Made by a program: the position numbers and the translations under genes. The notes beneath the pieces were generated by a model. The model was not told the DNA's origin. It saw only the letters and a program-made list of their open reading frames with translations, and ran no database searches. From Eublepharis macularius (lineage: Eukaryota > Chordata > Lepidosauria > Squamata > Eublepharidae): a DNA stretch of 64,000 nt. The stretch covers positions 39,044,001 to 39,108,000 of the forward strand of contig NC_072806.1 of NCBI RefSeq assembly GCF_028583425.1, written 5' to 3'. Of the stretch, positions 53,640-64,000 are shown piece by piece (within the stretch, counting starts at the first letter, position 1; every line of letters starts with the position of its first letter).

Positions 53640-56496
53640 TCACTTTTGAACTACTCTGACCGTGAAAAAGTTTTTCCTAATATCCAGCCGGTACCTTTGT
53701 GCATGTAGTTTTAGCCCATTGCTTCGCGTCCTACCCTCTGCTGCCAACTGGAACAGCTCTTTGCCCTCCTCCAAGTGACAGCCTTTCAAATATTTAAAGA
53801 GAGCAATCATGTCCCCCCTCAACCTCCTCTTCTCCAAACGAAACATTCCCAAGGCCCTCAGCCTTTCCTCATAGGGCTCAGTCTCCATACCCCTGATCAT
53901 TCTCGTCGCTCTCCTCTGCACTCTCTCGATTTTGTCCACATCCTTTTTGAAGTGAGGCCTCCAGAACTGCACACAATACTCCAGGTGTGGCCTGACCAAG
54001 GCAGTATAGAGAGGGGCTATGGCCTCCTGCGATTTCGATGCTATGGCCCCTTTGATACAACCCAGGATTGAATTAGCCTTTTTTGCCACCGCATCACACT
54101 TACTGCTCATATTCAGTTTACAGTCCACTCTTACCCCAAGATCCCTTTCACATATACTACTGTCCAGAAGTGTATCCCCCATCCAGTATTTGTGCTTCCC
54201 ATTTTTGTGGCCCAGATGTAATACTGTGCACTTGTCTTTGTTGAATTGCATCCTATTCACAGCTGCCCACTTCTCCAGAGTATTCAGGTCTTGTTGAATT
54301 TTAATTCTATCTTCTTGGGTGTTTGCTACTCCTCCCAATTTGGTATCATCAGCAAATTTAATGAGCAGCCCTTCCACTCCTTCATCCAGATCATTGATAA
54401 AAATATTGAAAAGTACTGGGCCCAAAATCAAGCCCTGCGGCACCCCACTGGACACCTCCCTCCAATCTGATGAAATGCCGTTGACCACCACTCTTTGAGT
54501 GCGGTCCTCCAACCAGTTCCCTATCCACCGAACTGTCCTATAGTCCACTCCACAGTCTTCCAGTTTGCCCATCAGAATGTCATGGGGGACTTTATCAAAA
54601 GCTTTACTGAAATCCAGATAAATTACGTCAACAGAGTTCCCCTGATCCAGTAAGCTGGTCACTCGATCAAAGAAGGAAACCAGGTTGGTCTGGCAAGATC
54701 TGTTAGGAACAAAACCATGCTGACTTCCCCGGATCACTGAGTGGTCCTTCAGATGCTTACCGATTGATCCCTTTAAAATCTGCTCTAATATCTTCCCAGC
54801 AACAGAAGTCAGACTGACCGGCCTGTAGTTTCCCAGGTCATCCTTCCTCCCTTTCTTAAAGATTGGGATAACATTCGCTCTTCTCCAATCTTGTGGCACA
54901 TCCCCAGTCCTCCAGGAGGCCTTGAAGATGATGGACAGAGGTTCTGCAAGTTCTCTGGAAAGTTCTTTCAGCACTCTTGGGTGCACCCCATCCGGCCCAG
55001 GGGATTTGTATTCATCCAGTGCAGCCAGATGCCTCTCCACAACCTCTCTGTCAATGTCAATTAGCCACTCAGGTGTCCTGCCACATTTTCTACTATCTCT
55101 AGATGTGCCTGAGTTCTTCAGGGAGAAAACAGAGGCAAAAAAGTCATTAAGCCTGTCTGCTTTTTCTCTGTCCTGCATCAGAGTTTCTCCATGTACTCCC
55201 AACAGCGGTCCAATTGCCTCTTTTACCTTGCGTTTGGTTCTCACATATCTGTAGAAGTTTTTCTTATGGTAGCGAGCCCTCCTGCACCAAACACAATAAA
55301 GGAAGCAAGCTTGCTTCCTTTATTGTGTTTGGTGCAGTTTTACTGAGGAAGCTTTTCCCTCTTGGTTTCTGCAGCGAGCCCTCCTGGCCAGACCCAGCTC
55401 GTACTGAGCTTTGGCCTCTCTAATGGCTGATCTGCAGTACCTAGTAACCCTCATATACTCCTTCTTTAGAGGTCTGTCCTTCTCTCCATTTCCTGAACAT
55501 TTCCTTTTTCTCCCTTAGCTTATTCTGGAGCTCTCTATGCATCCACATCGGTTTCTTGGAGCCCTTACCATGTTTCCATCTTGCTGGGATAGTGAGGGCT
55601 TGAGCTTGCAAAAGCTCATGTTTGAGAATGGCCCACCCTTCACTCGCTCCTTTCCTTTCCAGCACACTCCCCCATGGAATGACTCTCACCAAGCCTCTGA
55701 GTTCATCGAAGTTGGCCCTACGAAAATCTAACCTACGAATCTGGCTATGAACTTCCTTGGCTCCCCACAGCAACTGGAATTCAAGAAGGACATGGTCACT
55801 TCCCCCTAAGGTCCCCACCACCTTCATCTCATCTACCAATTCTTCCCTGTTGGTTAATATCAAGTCTAGTATGGCCGAACCCCTTGTAGCTTCCTCCACC
55901 TTTTGGAAAAGGAAGTTATCGGCCAGGCAGGTCAGGAAATTGCGTGATTCATGATGCTTTGCTGTGCCTGTCTCCCAGCACACATGGGGAAAGTTGAAGT
56001 CACCCATAATTACAAAGTTCTGATGTCTGGATACTCTGCCAATCTGTTCAAAGAGGGCAGCATCCATTTCTTCTCGCTGGTCAGGTGGTCTGTAGCAGAC
56101 TCCAACAATAATACCCTTTGTCCTTCCTCCCCTTATTTCTACCCATATACTTTCCACCGGGCTGTCCGCCCCATTCCCCATCACTTCTTGACAATCAAGC
56201 CCTCTCCTCACATACAATGCCACTCCACCTCCTCTTCTACTCTTCCGTTTTTTGTTGAACAACTCATACCCATCCACTAGCACATTCCAGTCATGGGAAT
56301 GATCCCACCAAGTCTCAGTAATTCCTACTATATCATAGCCCTCTGTTTGCAAGAGAAGCTCAAGCTCTTCTTTCTTATTGCCCATACTTTTGGGCATTGG
56401 TACCTTTGTTTGACCTTTCCTACCCAGGTGGGTCCCCACTGTTTTCACTTTGTCATTGAAATCACCATGTTGATTGTCCCCTTCCCCTTGAGGCAT
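53640..56496 (-). pseudogene. CR1 ORF2: endonuclease and reverse transcriptase, broken
   Basis: From ATG 56496 the endonuclease frame has SMGNKKEELELLLQTEGYD, ITETWWDHSHDW, GGGVALYVRRGL, VGVCYRPPDQREE, MGDFNFPHVCWE and GGSDHVLLEF, all expected APE motifs, and runs to about 55441. A frameshift and the 102-bp insertion follow. The RT frame (55244-53640) has KSPGPDGVHPRVLKEL, NYRPVSLTSVAGKILE, SQHGFVPNRSCQTNL, YLDFSKAFDKVPH and catalytic LIKFADDTKLGG near 54340, ending LDIRKNFFTVRVVQK. Apart from the two lesions it is remarkably open. Confidence 0.92.
55282..55337. repeat. Perfect 56-bp palindrome in CR1 ORF2
   Basis: Arms of 28 bases (55282-55309 and 55310-55337) are exactly complementary with no spacer, the centre being GCAAGCTTGC. 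It lies in a 102-bp insertion (55285-55386) bounded by the 14-bp direct repeat AGCGAGCCCTCCTG at 55271-55284 and 55373-55386. Removing the insertion rejoins the CR1 reading ARRARYHKKNFYRYV. Confidence 0.95.
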
Positions 56497-57104
56497 CAGT
56501 TTAAAGCTCTCCTGATGAAGTTCTCCAGGTTCGTTCCAAATGTTTTCTTCCCTGCCCTTGAGAGGTGAAGCCCATCATGTGCTAGAAGGCCTTCTCTAAG
56601 AAAACCTATCCCATGGTCCCAGAACCCAAAGCGCTCCTGCCAGCACCACCATCTCAGCCAGCGATTCACCTCAAGTATGGTCCGCTCCCTGCGTGTTCCT
56701 CTTCCTGTGACTGGAAGGATAGAAGAGAATACCGCCTGAGCCCCCAATGTCTTCAACTGCCTTCCAAGGGCTTCATAATCCTCTTTAATTCTTGCAACAG
56801 TATTCAAAGCCGTGTTGTTCGTTCCCACATGAATCAGCACAAATGGGTACTTATCAGCAGGCTTGATGAGTTTTGGCAGCCAGTCGGTAATATCCTGAAT
56901 TCTGGCCCCCGGCAAGCAACACATCTCTCGGAATAGGGGATCTGGCCCAGAGACATGGCGTTCCATACCCCTGAGCAAAGAGTCCCCAACGACTACCACC
57001 TTCTGTTTTTTTCCACTTCCATGTGGCCCCATGTCTTCTGCACTCCCTCTTCCAGATCTTTGCGGTTCTCCTTCCACTGTCACCTCTGTCACCATCTCTA
57101 GCAT
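56496..57104 (-). CDS. CR1 ORF1 esterase-type protein (C-terminal part)
   Basis: About 200 residues with the SGNH hydrolase blocks VVVVGDSLLRGMERH, IHVGTNNTALNTVA and DGLHLSRAGKKTFG, giving the catalytic Ser, Asn and Asp/His positions. CR1 ORF1 proteins carry such an esterase, thought to aid lipid or RNP interactions. The stop TGA overlaps the ORF2 start as TGATG (56498-56494). No zinc knuckle is seen, so the N-terminal part is probably lost. Confidence 0.8.
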   Translation of the reverse strand: MLEMVTEVTVEGEPQRSGRGSAEDMGPHGSGKKQKVVVVGDSLLRGMERHVSGPDPLFREMCCLPGARIQDITDWLPKLIKPADKYPFVLIHVGTNNTALNTVARIKEDYEALGRQLKTLGAQAVFSSILPVTGRGTRRERTILEVNRWLRWWCWQERFGFWDHGIGFLREGLLAHDGLHLSRAGKKTFGTNLENFIRRALN

Positions 57105-57110
57105 TTCAAA

Positions 57111-57424
57111 GCGATTCTTGAGCTCAAGTGGACCAGAGCATCTTCTTCGTTGATGCCTTCAGGTTTGTACTGTACTGTACTTGGACTGTATTTGTACTTG
57201 GACTGTACTGTTTGTACAGTCCAAGCATTTACCATGGCTGGCAGCCCCCATTCCACACACTCTGAAAAGGGCATAATTAGGCGCATAATTGAATCAGTCA
57301 AACTGTCAAGAAATCCATTTCTTTAGGATGCTCTTGGGTGTGTGATCTACCTGTAATGGGATGAATGATCCAATGTAAAAAAAATCTCCCCAGATTACCA
57401 TTTAAATATATCAGGTGGTGGAGG
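57111..57424. other. No gene; short tandem motif
   Basis: A CTGTACTTGGACTGTA-type motif is repeated near 57170-57225. Nothing else recognised. Confidence 0.5.
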
Positions 57425-57620
57425 AAGGATCAAGTCAATGCTTACTTATGGTGACCCTTGGAGGGGTTTTCGAAGCAATAGACTAACAGAGGTGGTTTGC
57501 TGTTGCCTGTCCCTGGTCTTCTTTGGAGGTCTCCCATCCAATTACTAACAAAAGCCAACCCTGCTTAGCTTCTGAGATTTGATGAGATCCACTTTGCCTG
57601 GGCTATCCAGGTCAGGGTAA
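57425..57620 (-). repeat. 5S rRNA-derived SINE, uninterrupted copy
   Basis: On the plus strand: ACTTATGGTGACCCTTGGAG, GACTAACAGAGGTGGTTTGC, GGTCTCCCATCCAATTACTA and CCTGCTTAGCTTCTGAG, then GGGCTATCCAGGTCAGGG. It shows the empty site of hAT 1 (ATGGTGAC-CCTTGGAG) and of the Sauria insertion at 47926. Confidence 0.8.
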
Positions 57621-58139
57621 GTATATCATATAGGCCAAATTTTCATTGTATCTCCCCAGCTGAACAGCATAAAAAAATGATTGTCTTTCTTTGTGCATAG
57701 TATGTTTGGCTTTTTGATGTGTTAAGATGACTTTTATTGAGTGAGATCATTGGTCCATCTAGTTCAGTTCACTCCCTGCCATCTATCCAGAGATGTCCAT
57801 CACAGGGGGAAGCGGTTATAACTAAGGACCAAGGATAATGGTTTATAGACAGGATTTCTGGTTTTAGCTGAGACTGGCTTGATACCTAAGACCCCTTCCG
57901 GCTCTGTATTTCTATGGCGATCAAAGGACTTTTGGGCTGACATCCTCAAATCAATTAAGTCAGGAAACTCATTTGTTAAGCGAATATATTCATAATGACA
58001 TCAGGAAGGTTGCAGCAGAGACAAGTCCTCTGGCTTAAAAGCATGACCAAAATGACCATGGAATTGCAGCAGGTGAGAAAAGGCTAAAGAATTTTTAGTT
58101 GGGGAGGGCAGAGCAGGTGGAGGATGCAAGAGAAATGTA
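57621..58139. other. No gene; possible old LINE fragment
   Basis: 57740-57920 has 'GGTCCATCTAGTTCAG' type sequence like CR1-related repeats, but too decayed to name. Confidence 0.35.
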
Positions 58140-58575
58140 TAACATTGTGCCTAGTGTGGAGGAATTAGATTAATAGCATTTTCCCTCTCTCTCATGACAC
58201 AAGAACTTGGAATCATCCAAAGAAGTTGACAAGTGGTTGAATCTGCACAAGAAGTGCTTCCTCACAGAAGGTATAATTAGATTAATAGAATTCACTGCCA
58301 CATGATGCCGTAATGGCCACCCACTCAAATGGCATTCGAAGGAGATTAAAATAAATTCAGAAAAGATTGGACAACAACCACAGTCAGCTCAATGGAATGT
58401 CCAGGTACAGGAGAAGTGCACCTCTGAATATCAGTTAATTTGGGGACAAACAGTAGGGAAAAACTATTCCCCTCGCTGTGGGATTCCTGGATGCATCTGA
58501 ATAACCGCTGCTGGAAAGAAAATGCTAGACTAGGGGGACCCTTGGCCTTATCCAGCAAGACTCTTGTTATATTCT
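58140..58575 (+). repeat. CR1/L3-like LINE 3' fragment
   Basis: Contains GAACTTGGAATCATCCAAAG, AGAATTCACTGCCACATGAT, GATGCCGTAATGGCCACC and GGAGATTAAAATAAATTC in the order recalled for this repeat; partly repeated at 9680-9815. It has no open frame. Confidence 0.5.
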
Positions 58576-59261
58576 GAAAAGGCTTATAGGTAAGGATGCC
58601 AATCTCCATTCCCTTTGCAAAATTACTGGTGACATAGTGGTGATTTTGCTTTCTACTAAAAGGGTCCGCAGAGGCAGAACTGAGGAAGAAGATCAGAAGG
58701 GGAGACAGGAAGCCCCAGAGAGCAAATGTTCTAATTTCATACCCAGATATGCAAACACAGTGCATAACATTGACTTTACAACTACAGCAATGTCATCTTG
58801 TCATTTCCTGAGAGAGTATTTAAATGAGAACTCTGCTTGCCACATTCCCTTTGTTGCTCAGTCTTCCCCACCCCCACCCCCGCGTTGTCTCAGTGTAGGC
58901 CAAAACTGAAATATGATTATATATTATCTTTCCGCGTTATAAAGTCTTTTGCAGAAATGATGGTGAGGAATGACAGTTTTAGGCATGGTTTTTGATAGCT
59001 CCTGAAGAAAAAAAGGTGTGTGGGGGTGTCTATTTTTTGTTTTAATTCTGACATTTTAATTCTGCTTAGAGTAGACAGGGGGACAATATTCTCACTTGGT
59101 CTAAGGCAGGTTCATATGTTCAACCAAAGATGCCACAATCGCTCAGGAATATCTTTGGGACTCCTTGAGTAAACAAAATAGAACTTGACTAGCAACAAAC
59201 CCAATTGTGGGGGGAAATACAACAGCCTCGAGAAGGGGGAGGGCAGACAGGTGGGCAGTGT
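58576..59261. other. No gene recognised
   Basis: Short frames on both strands only; no supported feature. Confidence 0.4.
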
Positions 59262-59515
59262 AATAACAACAACAACAACATTCGATTTATATACCGCCCT
59301 TCAGGATGACTTAACACCCACTCAGAGCAGTTTACAAAGTATGTCATTATTATCCCCACAACAAACACCTTGTGAGGTGGGTGGGGCTGAGAGCTCTGAA
59401 AGAGCTGTGACTGACCCAAGGTCACCCAGCTGGCTTCAAGTGGAGGAGTGGGGGATCAAACCCGGCTCTCCAGATTAGAGTCATGCCACTCTTAACCACA
59501 CCACCAAACTGGCTC
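59262..59515 (-). repeat. Sauria SINE, full length, antisense
   Basis: Clearest copy. Reading the minus strand: AGCCAGTTTGGTGGTGTGGT, B box GGGTTTGATCCCCC, CACTTGAAGCCAGCTGGGTG, CTTTGTAAACTGCTCTGAGT, GGGCGGTATATAAATCGAAT and GTT repeats. Confidence 0.85.
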
Positions 59516-59529
59516 TCAAACTGCTGCCT

Positions 59530-59720
59530 GCACCACTCCTGATCCCGGCTGGGTGAAGAGGGAGGGGCATTGCCACCTGCTCTGCATCTGATCCCAGCCG
59601 GGTGAAGGGGGGGAGTGTTTCTGTCTGGTCTGAGCCTGAGCCTGGCCGGGTGAAGGGGGCGGGCATTTCTGCCTCCTCCTTGCCCCGATTGCCACCGGAT
59701 GAAGGCAGGGGGGGCGGGCA
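59530..59720. repeat. GC-rich minisatellite of about 50-bp units
   Basis: Three or four imperfect units are marked by GGCTGGGTGAAG, GCCGGGTGAAGG and GGCCGGGTGAAGG at about 59548, 59598 and 59646, with a weaker CACCGGATGAAGG at 59693. Confidence 0.7.
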
Positions 59721-60069
59721 GGAGGAACAGGCCTCCTCGCCTGTGCTTCTCACTGCGGTGCGCTCTCTGGAGGCACAGGTTTCCTTGAAGCACAAAAGAG
59801 GAACCTACTCGAAAAGAAAACGAATGAGGTGAATACACATGAGCAGGAAAAATCAGTCATAAATAGTATCAAAAATAATATAATGGAGTACACACTCTCT
59901 AGAACCAATTAAGAGAATAGACAAGAATCAATAACAAATACAATATCTGGTGCACAGTGACAATGAACCCATGTGCTCCTATGTAACCAGTTCAATAAGG
60001 AAGATCCAAAAGTCCAAAAGTCCATAATGAAAAAGACCACTAATCGGTCAAGATAGTCAATAAAGTCAA

Positions 60070-61880
60070 TGACGTTGTACTTTTCTTCCAGGTTCACCAC
60101 CGGAGACACCTGGCCCATGAGAAGTCCAGAGACACCTGACCCACAAGAGGAACAGTGTCCAGAGACATCTGACCAACCAGAGGCACAGAGTATTCCATCT
60201 CCACAACTGTCCTACCTCTCAAGAATGGTGGAAATACCTGAACCTACTTCATAGGATGAATTATCCCAGCTACTACCAGAGGAAGCTGAGAAATGGAGAA
60301 GAGCCGCACAAGAAGAACTTGAAGCCCAACACAAGAACAAGACATGGACACTCACACCACTACCTCGGACGAGGAAAGCAGTGGGGTGCAAATGGGTCAA
60401 GCATGATGAACATGGCTCAGTCCAGAGAGACAAAGCAAGACCAGTTGCTAAAGGCTACTCTCAGAAATATGGAGAGGATTTTGATGAAAATTTTGCACCT
60501 CTTGTGGGACACGCCACAGTGAGGACACTACTAAGTGTTGCTGCAAGCAAGAACATGCAAGTGGAACATCTTGATGTCAAGACAGCATTTCTACATGGTG
60601 GACTAGAAGATATCTACATGCTCCAACCCCCTGACTTTGAGAAAGCAGGCCAAGAACACCTTGTATGCAAACTACAGAACAGCATCTATGGACTAATAAT
60701 AACATACTTTGTAAACCGCTCTGAGTGGGTGTGAAGTCATCCTGAAGGCGGTATATAAATCGAATGTTATTATTATTAATATTATAAGCCACTCCCGTTT
60801 GGAACTTAAAACTGCGTGATCTACTAATCCAAGCAAGATTCAAGAGAAGTGAAAATGACCTTTGCCTATACACCAAGCAGAAGAATGGCAAATGGATTTA
60901 TCTGCTGATTTATGTAGATGATTTGATTCTGGCTTATGAAAATCCAGATGACAGCAAGGAAGTTGTACAACACTGAAGCAAACATGTCAAGATCAAGCAG
61001 CTAGGTAATGTCACTCACTACCTAGGCATGCAACTTTACAGAGAACAAGATGGAAGTTTCCTTATTAACCAAGAGCAAAAGATCAAAGACGTTATATCCT
61101 TCATGAACATGGAAGATGCATACGCAGTTGCTACTCCTATGGAACCAAGCTATGTAAATGATCTAGATGACACCGAGAAGCTACCAACAGACAACAAGTA
61201 CCGTGCTGCCATAGGCAAGCTAATCTACATTAGTACGCTAACAAGACCCGACATAAGTGCTGCAGTGGGTCTACTATGTGGAAAGTCTTCAGCACCAACC
61301 TTCAAAGACTGGAATGCAGTCAAGAGATTTGTTAGATACCTGAAAGTTACAGCACATTTCAAGCTCAAGCTACCAGCTAACAGCAAACCTGAACTAATCG
61401 TGTACACAGATACCAACTATGGAGAAGACCTGAATACCAGATTATCAATACCAGTGACTTGAAGACTTGAATACCAGTGGACACACTTTCTTCTACAGAA
61501 ATGGAATGATAAGTTGGACAAGCAAGAAGCAAAATGCAGTCACTCAATCTTCAACAAAAGCTGAAGTCATCTCAGCTGGACTATGTTGCCAAGAGATAAC
61601 ATAGCTAAAGAGACTCCCAGAAGATCATGGAATACAGATCTCTCAACCTGTAACAATCTGTGAAGACAAAGTTGTATCAAGCTTCTACAGAGAGATGACA
61701 TTCACATGCGAACCAAGTATGTTGACATGAAGTATCAGCTCGTGAACGAACTACAACAGAAAGGCATTGTAAAGATAATCTTCTGTCCATCCAGGGAGAT
61801 GATTGCCGACGCCCTAACCAAGCCGCTACCAAGACTTCGCTTTCAGAATATACGAGACAAGATGAATCTCATAGACTGAT
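60070..61880 (+). pseudogene. Ty1/Copia pol remnant (RT and RNase H)
   Basis: The frame reads WRRAAQEELEAQHKNKTWTL, CKWVKHDEHGSVQRDKARPV, then YGEDFDENFAPLVGHATVRT, VEHLDVKTAFLHGGLEDIYM, then after a SINE, RFKRSENDLCLYTKQ and catalytic YVDDLILAY near 60917. RNase H regions follow: YISTLTRPDISAAVG, VYTDTNYGEDLN, WTSKKQNAVTQSSTKAE and IADALTKPLPR at about 61803. Domain motifs are those of Copia. Frameshifts, stops and the SINE inactivate it; gag and integrase are missing. Copia elements are uncommon in amniotes. Confidence 0.9.
60696..60785 (+). repeat. Sauria SINE 3' fragment inside Copia pol
   Basis: TAATAACATACTTTGTAAACC, CTCTGAGTGGGTGTGAAGTC and GGCGGTATATAAATCGAATG followed by ATT repeats. 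It interrupts the pol reading between SIYGL and ATPVWNLKLRDLLIQ. Confidence 0.85.
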
Positions 61881-61897
61881 CCAAGCGACAGCAAGAG

Positions 61898-62149
61898 TGT
61901 CAGGTCCTGCCAGGTACTTCCCCAAACACTTCACTACATCACTCCGGAGTATGGGTTAAAGACGTTTTATTAAGGAAAGATACCAGTATCAAGAAGCTGT
62001 AACAATGGAAATTGGCTGGAATGCCTAAAGGTAGTAAAACAAGAGTAATTATAGGTCAGTGTCTCCACCTCCCCTCCAGTGGGAAGGAGAGGCCTTTAGA
62101 AGTTTGGGTGTGCATTGCAAACCCAAAAGAAATGACAGATTTAGACATT
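61898..62149. other. Sequence 3' of the Copia pol, possibly LTR-derived
   Basis: Starts TGTCAGGTCCTGCC 18 bases after the pol stop region and has a GTTTTATTAAGG segment like other LTRs here. No second copy is seen in the window, so its identity stays open. Confidence 0.3.
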
Positions 62150-63372
62150 GAGTTGGGATGTTGGGGCCAGGCACAATTGGAATCTAGATATAAAAAAGAC
62201 AAGGTAATGGGCTTCTACGAAAAGAATGAGAATATTGATATGATAATGTGTGGTGCCAATGTTAAAACAATAATTATATAGTATGCTTTTAAATGCAAAA
62301 TTACAGGGGGAGGAAGTTAAAGATACCATGATAAAATGGGCAGAGAACGTGGGACACACAATTGACTTAGAGCGGGACCACAAGTGACGCCTGACACAGG
62401 TTGGACACTAGTCAGCTTCCCTCAAGTTTTGATGGGAAATGTAGGCATCCTGGTCTTGCAGCTTGACTCTCTGACTGCTGTCCAATGGACTTTTCAACTG
62501 TCACTTGTCCAACATTCCGCCAAGCTGCCTACATTCCCCATCAAAACTTGAGGGAAGCTGGCAAGTGTCCAACCTGTGTCAGGCGTCACTTGTGGTCCCG
62601 CTCTTAGACGAATGGTCGCAAATGTGGAAGGGAAATTTAAGGATGACAAAAGCAGCCTCTTTGAAAGAAAATATTTACAACATGTTTTATAGATGGCCTC
62701 TAACTCCTATTAGGATAGCCAAAATGTCTTTAAATATGTCAAATAAATGTTGGAAATGTGAAAGTAACCCGAGTTCATATTATCATATGTAGTGGATATG
62801 TAAAAAAGCAGCAGAGTTCTGGAAGATGGTCCACAAAACGACTCAACAGATACTTAAGATTTCATTGCCTTTGAAACCAGAACTCTTTTTATTAAACCAC
62901 ATGGTGGTTCCAGTTAATAAAAACCAAAAACATTTGATTTTGAATATAATCACAACAGCCAGGATACTATATGAGAAACTTTGGAAAACGACAGCCATCC
63001 CAACGCAAGAAAATCTGATTGAAAGGATTCTTGAGACAGCTGAAATGGATAAATTGTCGAGTTTATTGAAAGAGATGGACAATACAATATATAATGACAT
63101 TTGGGATCCATTTTATAGCTGGATACAGAGGAAATCTGAAGAAACCTAGCTCTCAGTTAGGATGAAGACTTTTATGGACATTATTTAAAATGAATGGAAA
63201 AATTTCCAAATAAATGGCTGATCTGCAGAACAGATTGATGTGACAAGAAATAGATGGAATGGCGCAATGTATTAGAGTGATATAACATGAACTTCTTTTT
63301 CCCATCCCTCTTTATTCTATATTCCCCTTTTCTTAGTAAAAATAAATAAATAAATAAATCTATTTTAAAAAA
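62150..63372 (+). mobile_element. L1 LINE 3' end, split by a MITE
   Basis: The coding parts read GEEVKDTMIKWAENVGHTID (about 62306-62366), then DEWSQMWKGNLRMTKAAS from 62607, then CWKCESNPSSYYHM and AEFWKMVHKTTQQILKI, aligning with the C-terminal domain of the L1 at 32358. It ends with AATAAATAAATAAATC and an A-run at 63372. The 5' limit is uncertain. Confidence 0.85.
62370..62603. mobile_element. Harbinger-like MITE with long inverted repeats
   Basis: 234 bases. The ends GAGCGGGACCACAAGTGACG continue as a near-perfect inverted repeat of more than 70 bases each. TTA stands on both sides (62367-62369 and 62604-62606), the TWA duplication of PIF/Harbinger elements. Excision in thought gives the in-frame L1 reading IDLDEWSQMW. 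No coding capacity. Confidence 0.8.
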
Positions 63373-64000
63373 AGAAGTAGTAGTTTTGGTGTGTATCGCC
63401 TGGGAAGAAGGGAGGGGGAGAAAAGAGTTCAGCTCAGTCTCTGTGTTAAGTTCAAGGTCAGGTTCTCAGGCTTCGGCAGGCACTCGTCGTAACCACAACA
63501 CCTTGCCTGGAAGATAAGCAGTTAGCAACAAAGCAACAGATCTCTGGTTCCACTCTGCACAGACAGAGGCACTACATTACAATACTACATCACAATACAC
63601 CTGAAGCATGGCAGATATGCTGAAGGCATATCTGACAGAGAGGGGGTGTTGGAAGAGGAGGATCCAGCGCTGTCCCTCTTCTCAGGTTTCAGAGGGGGAC
63701 AAGCCAAAGAGTTAGAAAGATAGAGAGGTTAGGGCACTCTGCTTACTGTTTACTTTTGTTTACTGCTCTGACTATCCTTTAACACGCAGATTGCTATTCT
63801 CAAGATTTCCTCCTTCTGACTTCCTCCCTCTCCTCTTCCTGGTTTTGTTCCAGGCAACACCTTTCTCCTTCTCCTTCCTCCATCTTGGCAGCATGGATGC
63901 AGGCCTTGTCCTGCAATCCATGTCCATCCTTAGACTAGATAGGCAGTTAGGATCTGTCTTCCCTCCTTTCTTATCAGAGTATGGGGTTCCTGCAATAAAG
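63373..64000 (+). other. Possible Copia-type 3' region and LTR start
   Basis: AGAGAGGGGGTGTTGGAAGA at 63637-63656 looks like a polypurine tract followed by a TGTTGGAA LTR start, common in Copia elements, and GCAATAAAG occurs at the window edge. No partner LTR is visible, so this is tentative. Confidence 0.35.

Larger units (their letters stand above)
53482..57110 (-). mobile_element. Nearly complete CR1 LINE, minus strand
   Basis: It ends on the minus strand with CAACTCTATGATTCTATGA, the CR1 3' octamer tail. Upstream are ORF2 reverse transcriptase, endonuclease and an ORF1 esterase domain. Only the 5' UTR and probably part of ORF1 are missing. ORF2 is broken by a frameshift near 55440 and a 102-bp insertion at 55285-55386. 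Confidence 0.93.

Noticed and set aside
53775..55254. Plus-strand frames opposite CR1
   Set aside because: They are shadows of the minus-strand CR1 ORF2.
61898..62149. Copia 3' LTR starting TGTCAGGTCC
   Set aside because: No partner LTR or polypurine tract is visible, and the end is unclear because an L1 follows; kept only as unresolved sequence.

Overview
The window looks like a squamate reptile chromosome (lizard or gecko; the species cannot be told). It carries Sauria-type tRNA SINEs, 5S rRNA-derived SINEs, BovB, CR1 and L1 LINEs, a DIRS element, Ty3/Gypsy and Ty1/Copia elements, hAT and Harbinger-type DNA elements and a Penelope fragment. That mixture is typical of lepidosaurs and unlike birds or mammals.

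Region 1 (about 4.0-14.7 kb) holds the only host gene I can support: LYRM9, on the minus strand. Three coding exons (10947-11072, 8660-8752, 4550-4567) join in phase with GT/AG borders to a 78-codon LYR-motif protein. A CpG-rich block at 14330-14780 is the likely promoter and non-coding first exon. The last intron contains a decayed DIRS-type tyrosine-recombinase retrotransposon (4850-7500) with inverted terminal repeats.

Region 2 (15.9-47.8 kb) is a single nested insertion about 31.9 kb long. A hAT-like element with TIRs and an exact 8-bp target duplication (ATGGCAAC) split a 5S-derived SINE. It was then filled by Gypsy 1, by Gypsy 2 inside the 3' LTR of Gypsy 1, and by several LTRs and an L1 inside Gypsy 2. 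Inside one of those LTRs sits a solo LTR, and inside that a very young Gmr1-like element. A second hAT-like element (36979-46772) carries a solo LTR and a full-length chromovirus. Target duplications give the order of most insertions, up to six levels deep.

Two elements stand out. The one at 23965-29643 has LTRs of 1073 bp each that look identical, integrase placed before reverse transcriptase (the Gmr1 order), no recognisable gag and one stop codon in RT. The one at 39430-46408 is an apparently intact chromodomain Ty3/Gypsy element with complete gag and pol frames and 416-bp LTRs differing at about eleven sites.

Region 3 (47.8-64 kb) is intergenic or intronic sequence. It holds a BovB 3' piece, a nearly complete CR1 with an esterase-type ORF1 and a perfect 56-bp palindrome inserted in ORF2, a Copia pol remnant, and an L1 split by a Harbinger-like MITE. 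I see no bacterial-type genes, CRISPR arrays or operons.
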